A DNA stretch of 64,000 nt from Gemmatimonadota bacterium (GTDB lineage: Bacteria; Gemmatimonadota; Gemmatimonadetes; Longimicrobiales; Gaopeijiaceae). The notes under the pieces were generated by a model, which saw nothing but the letters and a program-made list of their open reading frames with translations, had not been told where the DNA came from and did no database searches. This document shows, piece by piece, positions 56,378 through 64,000 of this stretch (positions are counted from its first letter, which is position 1; every line of letters begins with the position of its first letter). The translations under genes and the position numbers were made by a program. Location of the stretch: assembly GCA_022826005.1 (NCBI GenBank), contig JAJDVT010000063.1:62001-126000 (forward strand), written 5' to 3'.

Positions 56378-56419
56378 TTGACCCGTAATACGATCATAAT
56401 AGTATTACCATGATAGTAT
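56378..56419 (+). promoter_or_regulatory. Promoter with second copy of the 32-bp dyad operator candidate
   Basis: -35 TTGACC (56378-56383), 16-bp spacer, -10 TAGTAT (56400-56405). The dyad at 56388-56419 covers the spacer and -10, with arms ATACGATCAT and ATGATAGTAT, one base different from the copy at 52448-52479. It reads towards the propeller gene at 56500; the divergent HEAT-like gene could also be controlled. Confidence 0.65.
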
Positions 56420-56499
56420 GTGAGGGGGGCGCTCAGGCGGGCGGAGTGACCGAAGCCCGTTCCACCAACTTTCTCCTCTCCGCCGAAAGGACATTCCCC

Positions 56500-57849
56500 A
56501 TGGATTCGACGCGCCGCACTCCAGACGGAATCGCGGGCTACACCAAACCCGCGATCAACCGGGCTTATCGCACCCCCATGCTCCTGGCGGCCGTTTGGGC
56601 CGCATGCACGCCCGACGCCAACACACCGCTCCCCGGCATGTCCACCGTCACCGACAGCGCTGGCGTGCGGGTCGTTGATCTCGGCGATGCGCCCCTGGAC
56701 ATCGCTCCGCGGCTCGCGTTTGCCCCCGATCCCGAACACGTCATTCGAAGCCGCGAGGACGACGCCTCCGCCTTGCTCTACGATGTCCGCGATGTGGAGA
56801 TGCTGCCGCGGGGCCGCATCGCCGTGGCGAACGGGAGCGGAAACGAAATCCTGGTGTTCGATTCGTCCGGAGAACCGGTGGCAACCTGGGGTGGCACGGG
56901 GGATGGGCCAGGGGAGTTCCGGTCCCTTGAATGGCTGGCCCTCTTGCCCCCGGACACCTTCGCTGCGGGGGACCGCGGCCTGCGGCGCGCCACTGTCTTC
57001 AATACCGCGGGCCAGTACATCCGCAGCTTCGGGACCGCAGACGCGGTCGATCGGGCGTCCAACCCGATACCACCGATACCGGTGGGCCTGCTTGACGACG
57101 GCTCGGTAATCGCGGTGGCTTATTCCCAGCCAGACCCGGTGCCGGGCTCCGAGCGGCCGGCGGTCGAGATCGTGGCGATCCCGCCCACCGCAGACTCCGT
57201 GCACGCGATCGGAACGTGGCCCGGTGAGGAAGTCGCCAAGTTCCGAGATGACGGTCTCCTGGAGGTCACCCAACCACCGTTCGGCAGGCGCCTCCACCTC
57301 GCCGCCAGGGCCGACGGTGTCTGGATCGCCGACGACGATCGGTGGGAGGCACGCAAATACTCTGCCGGGGGTGAACTGCGCATGATTGTCCGGTCTTCAG
57401 CCGGATCCGTGTGGGTGACGGACGAGCTCCTCGAGGCGTTTATCAGAGAGCGGTATCGGGATGCCGCGGAGGTTCCCACCCTCGAAGAGATGAAGGAGGA
57501 CCTGCGGGAGATCGCCCGGCAAACCACGACACCGAGCTTTGGCATGATCGTGGGCAGGACGGATGGGGGTGTGGCCATCGGCGAATTCGGGCTGGGCACG
57601 GCGTCTCCTCGAAAGTGGGTCACAGTGCAGCCAAACGGTACCGTCGCAACGGTCGAACTCCCGGCCGGCCTCGATGTCAAGCGGTGGGGGCCGAACTGGA
57701 TCCTCGGAGTCGTGCGCGACGAGCTGGACCGCGAGGAGATTCATCTCTACCGGATCCTGACCGGCGCAGCCCCGGGGCCAGTAGCACAAGCCAGCCCGTC
57801 CCTTCGTCCATCAAACGGCTTGGACATTGTGGGACATCAATTGACTTGA
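56500..57849 (+). CDS. 6-bladed beta-propeller lipoprotein
   Basis: 449 aa. The ATG at 56500 follows AAAGGA; a start at the internal MLLAAVWAAC would give a short lipoprotein signal with Cys at its end. Blades: VRDVEMLPRGRIAVANGSGN, WGGTGDGPGEFRSLEWLALL and DTFAAGDRGLRRATVFNTAG. The GTGDGPGEF pattern matches the other propeller proteins here. It stands alone on the plus strand under the 32-bp dyad. Its stop lies 2 bp before the 3' end of the convergent tRNA-Ser gene, so no terminator fits between. Confidence 0.75.
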   Translation: MDSTRRTPDGIAGYTKPAINRAYRTPMLLAAVWAACTPDANTPLPGMSTVTDSAGVRVVDLGDAPLDIAPRLAFAPDPEHVIRSREDDASALLYDVRDVEMLPRGRIAVANGSGNEILVFDSSGEPVATWGGTGDGPGEFRSLEWLALLPPDTFAAGDRGLRRATVFNTAGQYIRSFGTADAVDRASNPIPPIPVGLLDDGSVIAVAYSQPDPVPGSERPAVEIVAIPPTADSVHAIGTWPGEEVAKFRDDGLLEVTQPPFGRRLHLAARADGVWIADDDRWEARKYSAGGELRMIVRSSAGSVWVTDELLEAFIRERYRDAAEVPTLEEMKEDLREIARQTTTPSFGMIVGRTDGGVAIGEFGLGTASPRKWVTVQPNGTVATVELPAGLDVKRWGPNWILGVVRDELDREEIHLYRILTGAAPGPVAQASPSLRPSNGLDIVGHQLT

Positions 57850-57850
57850 A

Positions 57851-57934
<84 letters not shown>

Positions 57935-57960
57935 CTGCCCTCCAAGATGGCCCCGGAGGG

Positions 57961-59730
57961 CTAATGCCGGAAGAGCCTCCGCCCGGTGAAGACCATCGCG
58001 ATCTCGTGTTCGTCGGCGGCGGCGATGACCTCGTCGTCACGGATCGAGCCGCCGGGTTGGATGATCGCGGCGGCTCCCGCGTCGGCAGCCGCGTCCACTC
58101 CGTCGCGGAAGGGGAAGAAGGCGTCGGATGCCAGGGCGCAGCCCTCCAGCTCAGCGGCGAAGCCGTGCTCACGGGCCTTGCTCACCGCCAGACGCGACGA
58201 ATCCACGCGGCTGGTCTGACCCGCGCCGATCCCGACCGTTGCCAATCCCCTTGCGAGCAGAATGGCGTTGGACTTGACGCCGGCGACGGCCGCCCAGGCG
58301 AACGACAGGTCGGCGAGCTCGGCTTCGGAGGGCGCGCGTGCGGTGACCACCTTCCAGCCGGGGGCGGTCGGATCGTGGAAGGGCGGGTCGGAGAGCGACT
58401 GGAAGAGTACGCCGCCGTAAACGGAGCGGAAGCTGATCGACCCAACGTCCCCGTCCGCACCCGAATGACCCGCGGCCCGCGCCAGCCACCGGGCCGCGGC
58501 GCGGGTAGAGTCTTCCAGCTCTATCCAGCGGCCGTCGTGCAGGGGCTCGGCCGGGTGGGGCGCGGCCGAACCCGTAAAGCGCAGGAGGCGGATGTTCTTC
58601 TTATCGGTAAGCACCTCGAGCGAATCGGGAGTGAAGTCCGGCGCAACGACACACTCCACGAACATTCCGCCGATCCCGGACGCCGTGTCCCGGTCGACCG
58701 GGCGGTTGACCGCGATCACGGAACCGAATGCTGAGACCGGGTCGGTGGCGCGGGCCCGTTCGAAGGCGGCGGCGAGGGTGGGGCGCAGCGCGAGACCGCA
58801 CGGGGTCGTGTGTTTGACGAAGCAGACGGCCGGTTCGAGCGCAAATGCGAAGGGAGCGAGGCTGAGAAGTGCGCCGTCCAAGTCAAGCAAGTTGTTGTAG
58901 GACAGCTCTTTACCATGTAATTGTTCAAGTTCGGCTATACCTTGCGGTGTGCCTCGGGGCGCGTAGAATCCGGCGTCCTGGCCGGGATTCTCGCCGTATC
59001 TGGGCAGGCTTTGCCGGGTCAGTGCCAGCGTGACCTGTGAGGGCATCCCATCAGCCACTTTGTTCGGTGAACGAACAAAGTTCCGTGGCGGCGAGGGCGC
59101 GCCCTCTGTTGCCACTCCCTCCAAATAGTCCGCCACGGCGTTGTCGTAGAACGAAATCTCCCGAAACACTTTCGCTGCGAGCCGACGCCGCAGTGCGTGC
59201 GACTGCACGTCCGCCCCTTCCTCCCCGGACCTGGAACGGGGTTCAGTCTCGTTCGCAACCGCCTCCAGCACGGCCCCGTAGTCCCCCGGGTCCACCACGA
59301 CCCACACGTCTCGGTGGTTCTTGGCGGCGGCGCGGATCAGCGTGGGGCCCCCGATGTCCACGTTCTCCATGGCTTCGCGCAGGGTGACGCCCGGCGCGGC
59401 GACGGTCTCGCGGAAGGGATACAGATTCACCGCGACCAGGTCGATGGGAGCGTAGCCCTGGCGGGCGACCTCGGCCATGTCGTCCGGCCGGTCCCGGCGC
59501 GCGAGCAGTCCGGCGTGAATCGCGGGGTGCAGCGTCTTGACCCTGCCGTCCATCATCTCGGGGTGGCCGGTCACGACCGACACCTCGGTGACGGGGACCC
59601 CGGCCGCCGCGAGCGCCCGCGCCGTACCCCCGGTGGAGAGCACATCCCAACCGCGCTCCGTGAGCGCCCTGCCGAGTTCAGCGATTCCCGTCTTGTCCGA
59701 CACGCTTAGCAGTGCTCTGCGGCTAGTCAC
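57961..59730 (-). CDS. purH: Bifunctional AICAR formyltransferase/IMP cyclohydrolase
   Basis: 589 aa; catalyses the last two steps of IMP synthesis. The N-terminal MGS-like IMP cyclohydrolase domain begins [20 protein letters not shown] and holds STGGTARAL and [14 protein letters not shown]. The C-terminal AICAR transformylase has [24 protein letters not shown] and [11 protein letters not shown]. It ends [17 protein letters not shown], a complete terminus. GTG start with GGAGG 5 nt before it; it overlaps the end of purN by 8 bp (GTGACTAG). Last gene of the erpA-MBL-purN-purH run. Confidence 0.96.
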   Translation of the reverse strand: MTSRRALLSVSDKTGIAELGRALTERGWDVLSTGGTARALAAAGVPVTEVSVVTGHPEMMDGRVKTLHPAIHAGLLARRDRPDDMAEVARQGYAPIDLVAVNLYPFRETVAAPGVTLREAMENVDIGGPTLIRAAAKNHRDVWVVVDPGDYGAVLEAVANETEPRSRSGEEGADVQSHALRRRLAAKVFREISFYDNAVADYLEGVATEGAPSPPRNFVRSPNKVADGMPSQVTLALTRQSLPRYGENPGQDAGFYAPRGTPQGIAELEQLHGKELSYNNLLDLDGALLSLAPFAFALEPAVCFVKHTTPCGLALRPTLAAAFERARATDPVSAFGSVIAVNRPVDRDTASGIGGMFVECVVAPDFTPDSLEVLTDKKNIRLLRFTGSAAPHPAEPLHDGRWIELEDSTRAAARWLARAAGHSGADGDVGSISFRSVYGGVLFQSLSDPPFHDPTAPGWKVVTARAPSEAELADLSFAWAAVAGVKSNAILLARGLATVGIGAGQTSRVDSSRLAVSKAREHGFAAELEGCALASDAFFPFRDGVDAAADAGAAAIIQPGGSIRDDEVIAAADEHEIAMVFTGRRLFRH

Positions 59731-60523
59731 CCGCGCCTCCGAAGGCCTGTTGGATTCGTTGTTCGAGGTTCGTGGCCGCGGAGGACCGGTCATCGGCCTG
59801 AGTTTCCGCATCCGCCCTGGACGCCCCCGCCGGCCGTTCGCCGCCCGGCCAGCGGAACACCGGAGCCGGCCCGCCGTCCGGCCATCCACCCTGCACCGCC
59901 CGGGCCAGCGCATCCGCGGCCGCGGGATATAGGGCGTGCTCCACGCGCAGCACACGGGCGGCCAGCGCATCCGGCGTGTCGCCGGGGAGCACCGGGACCG
60001 CCCACTGCGCGAGGATCCGGCCTTCGTCGTAGCGCTCGTCGACGAAGTGGATGGTCGGCCCCGACAGCGACGCGCCCGAGCGCAGCACCGCTTCGTGCAC
60101 GTGGTGGCCGTACATCCCCTTTCCCCCGAAGGCGGGCAGCAGCGCCGGATGGATGTTCAGGATCCTGCCCCGGTAGGCGGCACAGACCCTTGCCGGGACG
60201 AGGCGGAGGAAGCCGGCGAGGAGGATTCCCTCGGCGTGGTGTCGTTTCAAGAGGCGGAGGAGTCGGCTGGCACAGGTGTCTTGCGGCGTGGCGGCCGGAT
60301 CGTGGGAGGCACCGGCCCCGGCATCGCTCCGCGACGCGCCCCCTCGGCGAAAATCCACCCGGTACACGGCCCGCCCAAGCGCACGGGCACGCTTCTCCGC
60401 GGCACATTCCCGGTCGGTGATCAGGAGTTCGATGCGGTACGCCGGACCGTCCCGCTCATGGTCCAGGAGGGCCTGCATGTTGGTGCCGGATCCCGACGCG
60501 AGAACCGCGAAGGGAACGCTCAC
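59723..60523 (-). CDS. purN: Phosphoribosylglycinamide formyltransferase, with insert and C-terminal extension
   Basis: 266 aa against about 190-215 for the family; transfers formyl from 10-formyl-THF to GAR. Core motifs: VLASGSGTNMQALLDH (phosphate loop), GRILNIHPALLPAF (catalytic Asn and His) and GPTIHFVDERYDEG (catalytic Asp). An insert of about 25 Gly/Ala/Ser residues follows YRVDFRRGG, and about 50 extra residues rich in Ala, Gln and Arg follow WPGGERP at the C-terminus. GTG start. Overlaps purH. Confidence 0.93.
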   Translation of the reverse strand: MSVPFAVLASGSGTNMQALLDHERDGPAYRIELLITDRECAAEKRARALGRAVYRVDFRRGGASRSDAGAGASHDPAATPQDTCASRLLRLLKRHHAEGILLAGFLRLVPARVCAAYRGRILNIHPALLPAFGGKGMYGHHVHEAVLRSGASLSGPTIHFVDERYDEGRILAQWAVPVLPGDTPDALAARVLRVEHALYPAAADALARAVQGGWPDGGPAPVFRWPGGERPAGASRADAETQADDRSSAATNLEQRIQQAFGGAGD

Positions 60524-60593
60524 CGGCGCGCGAGGATGCCCTGCGGATTCGGTAAGGCAGCCGCCCGCCGACCCATGGGCACGCGCGCCGTCC

Positions 60594-61244
60594 TCACACG
60601 AATTCGCCCCCGTAGACTGGGACGAGGAAGGGGTTCGTGTCCCGCTCGTGCGCGACGGTCGTCTCGGGACCGTGCCCGGTGATCAGCCGGGTCTCCGGAG
60701 GAAGGGTCAGCACCCGGGTGCGGATCGAATCCATGAGCACCCGGTAGTCTCCGCCCGGCAGGTCGGTGCGCCCGATCGAGCCGAAGAAGATCACGTCGCC
60801 CACGATGGCCACGGGCTCCGTGGTGGAGACAAGGATGACGTGGCCCGGCGCGTGGCCGGGAGCGAAGATGACTTCGAACTCCGAACCACCGAAGGAGACG
60901 TTGACACCGGGGACGAGGTCGTGGTCCGGCGGCGGCAGCTCGAAGGAAGCGACGCCGAAGGCCGCGGCCTGGGCGGGGAGGTTGTCGTAGAGGATGCGGT
61001 CGTCGGGGTGAAGATGGATGGGGGCGCCGGTGGCGGATCTGGCCAGGGGAACGCCGTCCACGTGGTCGAGGTGGGCGTGGGTCAGGAGGATCGCGGCGAT
61101 GCGCAGGTTCCGGGCGCGAGCGACTGCAAGGGCCTCGGCGGTCGCAGCGCCGGGATCGATGAGCACGGCCGTGCGGCCGTCGTCACAGGCAACCAGGACG
61201 GTGTTCTGAACGAATGGGCCGCCGGTGAAGGTGAGGATCTCGAT
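60594..61244 (-). CDS. MBL-fold metallohydrolase (glyoxalase II-like) with probable AUC start
   Basis: Zinc hydrolase: LLTHAHLDHVDGVPLA (HxHxDH), FAPGHAPGHVILV, VGDVIFFGSIGRTDLPGGD and LITGHGPETTVAHERDTNPF. The first canonical start in frame, GTG at 61166, would remove the first beta strands (IEILTFTGGPFVQNTVLVA). A GGAG sits 7 nt before an ATC at 61244, matching the expected N-terminus, and no ATG/GTG/TTG is available there. So I place the start at that ATC (216 aa). It starts 13 bp after erpA ends. Confidence 0.85.
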   Translation of the reverse strand: MEILTFTGGPFVQNTVLVACDDGRTAVLIDPGAATAEALAVARARNLRIAAILLTHAHLDHVDGVPLARSATGAPIHLHPDDRILYDNLPAQAAAFGVASFELPPPDHDLVPGVNVSFGGSEFEVIFAPGHAPGHVILVSTTEPVAIVGDVIFFGSIGRTDLPGGDYRVLMDSIRTRVLTLPPETRLITGHGPETTVAHERDTNPFLVPVYGGEFV

Positions 61245-61257
61245 CGGCCGGCTCCGG

Positions 61258-61587
61258 TCAGACCGTGAAGGAACTTCCGCAACCGCAGCCCCCGGAGGCC
61301 TGCGGATTCTTGAAGGAGAACCCCGATCCCATCAGCGAGGAGACGTAGTCGATCTCGATCCCTTCCAGGTACTGCGCGCTGAAGGGGTCCACGAAGATGC
61401 GGATCCCGTCCTGCACGAGGATCTCGTCGTCCCCCTCGGGCGCAGGTTCGATGTCGACGCCGTACTGGAACCCCGAGCAGCCTCCCGGGAGGACGGCGAC
61501 CCGCAGTCCGGCCTCGTGGCTCTCGCCGAAATCCGCGAGGAATCCCCGCACCTTGCGCGTCGCTTCAGGGGTGAGCGTGAGGTCCAT
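61258..61587 (-). CDS. Iron-sulfur cluster carrier of the ErpA/IscA/HesB family
   Basis: 109 aa. A-type carrier that binds and passes Fe-S clusters. The three conserved cysteines are present: GGCSGFQYG and GGCGCGSSF at the C-terminus. The start at 61587 matches the family (LTLTPEATRKVRGFL). First gene of an operon with the MBL hydrolase, purN and purH; a good promoter lies 130 bp upstream. ErpA cannot be told from IscA by sequence alone. Confidence 0.9.
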   Translation of the reverse strand: MDLTLTPEATRKVRGFLADFGESHEAGLRVAVLPGGCSGFQYGVDIEPAPEGDDEILVQDGIRIFVDPFSAQYLEGIEIDYVSSLMGSGFSFKNPQASGGCGCGSSFTV

Positions 61588-61716
61588 CGGTCCCGTATTG
61601 CACTCCGTTGATCTCTGATTGGTCCGGGCCGGGAGAGAACGCCATGCGGCCCTCGCTCCCTCGCCACGGCTGTCCGCCATCAAGTGGGGCGCCGTCGGGC
61701 GCGGTGCCCGTTCAAA

Positions 61717-61745
61717 AAGCTATTTCAGGGGAGAAAACGGGTCAA
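61717..61745 (-). promoter_or_regulatory. Sigma-70-type promoter for the erpA-purH operon
   Basis: -35 TTGACC (61740-61745), 17-bp spacer, -10 TAGCTT (61717-61722). It lies about 130 bp before the start at 61587. Sequence match only. Confidence 0.55.
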
Positions 61746-61825
61746 CGAGGCGGCAACCGGTCGCCAAACCAATTCGGGCGCGGCGCTTCGGGTCGCCAGG
61801 GCCGCAGCGCCCCGACGACGTGCTG

Positions 61826-62413
61826 TCAGGACTCCAGGCGCTCGATCAGCTCTGCGGCTCCGGCCAGGTCGTCGGCCACCAGCCAACTGCCGCCGGACCC
61901 GCCGTCCTCCGCCATCCTCTCTTCCTCTGCCGTGCCGTGACCGGTGCGAAGCAGGATGCCGGTGCCCCTGAGCGTCGCCGCGGGGAGCACGTCGCTGAGC
62001 TTGTCTCCCACGTAGTAGGATCCGGCCAGCGCCAGTCCGAGATCGCGGGCGGCCCGGCGGTACAGCACCGGGCTGGGCTTGCGGCAGGTGGTTTCCGGGT
62101 CGCCGCCGGGAGCGTCGGTGCAGAAGTACGTGGCGTCGATGGTGACTCCGGCCCGCTCAAGCTGAAGATCCGTCTCGGCGGCCACCCGCCGGTAGTCGGC
62201 GAGGGTGTAGAGGCCGCGGCCGATGCCGGATTGGTTGGTGACCACGACCAGGGCGAACCCGAGGGCGCGCAGGCGGGTCAGCGCCTCCGGAGAACCCGGG
62301 ATGAGGGTGACATCGGCAGGATCCGCAATGTAGTGCCGGTCTTCGATGATCGTGCCGTCGCGGTCCGCGAACACCGCCCGGCGACCACCTCGCACAACGG
62401 GAGTTCCTCGCAC
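61826..62413 (-). CDS. HAD-IIIA phosphatase, GmhB-like (D-glycero-D-manno-heptose 1,7-bisphosphate phosphatase type)
   Basis: 195 aa. HAD motifs: FADRDGTIIEDRHYI (I), VVVTNQSGIGRGLY (II), CRKPSPVLYRRAARDLGL (III) and YYVGDKLSDVLPA (IV). Only two cysteines occur in the CTDAPGGDPETTCRKP loop, fewer than in the zinc-binding loop of E. coli GmhB, so the metal site may be reduced or absent. Likely in LPS heptose synthesis, but related histidinol-phosphate phosphatases are possible. GTG start, 6 bp after selA. Confidence 0.85.
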   Translation of the reverse strand: MRGTPVVRGGRRAVFADRDGTIIEDRHYIADPADVTLIPGSPEALTRLRALGFALVVVTNQSGIGRGLYTLADYRRVAAETDLQLERAGVTIDATYFCTDAPGGDPETTCRKPSPVLYRRAARDLGLALAGSYYVGDKLSDVLPAATLRGTGILLRTGHGTAEEERMAEDGGSGGSWLVADDLAGAAELIERLES

Positions 62414-62419
62414 GGGACG

Positions 62420-63862
<1,443 letters not shown>

Positions 63863-64000
63863 CGGCCGGAAGAGCCGCGGCCCGGGCGGGAGCGGCGCCA
63901 GGGCGGACGGCTGCCACTCCGCGTTGCCAGAGCGTTCCCGCGTGACCGAGCCACTGGCGACACCCGGACCCTTCGTGGCGGGCCGGCATCCGGATTGGTC
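63863..64000 (-). other. Open frame upstream of selA to the window edge
   Basis: The selA frame continues without stop for 46 codons to the right edge, but the residues (Gly/Pro/Arg rich) are not like SelA. No promoter or ribosome-binding site is clear. It could be the end of an overlapping upstream gene or leader. Confidence 0.3.

Overview
The window is GC-rich and almost entirely coding. The gene content (a SusC/SusD pair, S9 dipeptidyl peptidase, choice-of-anchor B protein, several 6-bladed beta-propeller lipoproteins, a dockerin-like secreted protein, HAE1 RND efflux) looks like an uncultured Gemmatimonadota or a related high-GC soil/marine bacterium. That placement is inferred from content, not from a marker-gene comparison. 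Most genes lie on the minus strand.

Layout. 1-4721: an RND efflux operon (adaptor, TolC-like channel, permease; the permease runs off the left edge), read leftward. 4850-6064: ispG of the MEP isoprenoid pathway. 6256-9186: a secreted S9 peptidase with a very acidic insert, convergent with a susD/susC pair (9304-13713) across a strong terminator. 13983-37865: about 24 kb with seven consecutive, paralogous genes for giant (about 1060-1140 aa) exported ankyrin-repeat proteins, all on the minus strand. 37938-39644: a nitrilase-family hydrolase and an upstream dockerin-like secreted protein that share one open frame. 39891-45140: a macro-domain protein, then an MscS channel overlapping a 1105-aa P-loop ATPase. 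45253-50450: beta-propeller proteins around a lone AAA ATPase. 50476-56233: an M56 (BlaR1-like) peptidase fused to a SUMF1/FGE-like domain, a choice-of-anchor B protein and a HEAT-like secreted protein. 56500-57849: another propeller lipoprotein. 57851-63862: housekeeping genes (tRNA-Ser, purH, purN, an MBL hydrolase, an ErpA/IscA scaffold, a GmhB-like phosphatase, selA).

Two sets of non-coding elements tie the accessory genes together. The first is a 37-bp element made of two 16-bp dyads (GTAA-N8-TTAC type) spaced 21 bp apart. It occurs eight times (plus one degenerate copy) between 13.9 and 47.9 kb, always in the same orientation and nearly always directly at the 3' end of a minus-strand gene or gene remnant. 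It could be a regulator site or a cassette/recombination site. The second is a 32-bp dyad, 31/32 identical in its two copies. One copy lies before the M56 fusion gene and the other in the divergent promoter region of the HEAT-like and propeller genes, so it probably defines a small co-regulated set.

The strongest candidate for something undescribed is the seven-gene ankyrin array. It combines a fixed four-cysteine-module layout, shared leaders with a Shine-Dalgarno hairpin, duplicated junctions and the 37-bp elements. Functions for these proteins cannot be read from sequence alone. All are predicted to be exported, so they probably act in the periplasm or at the surface.
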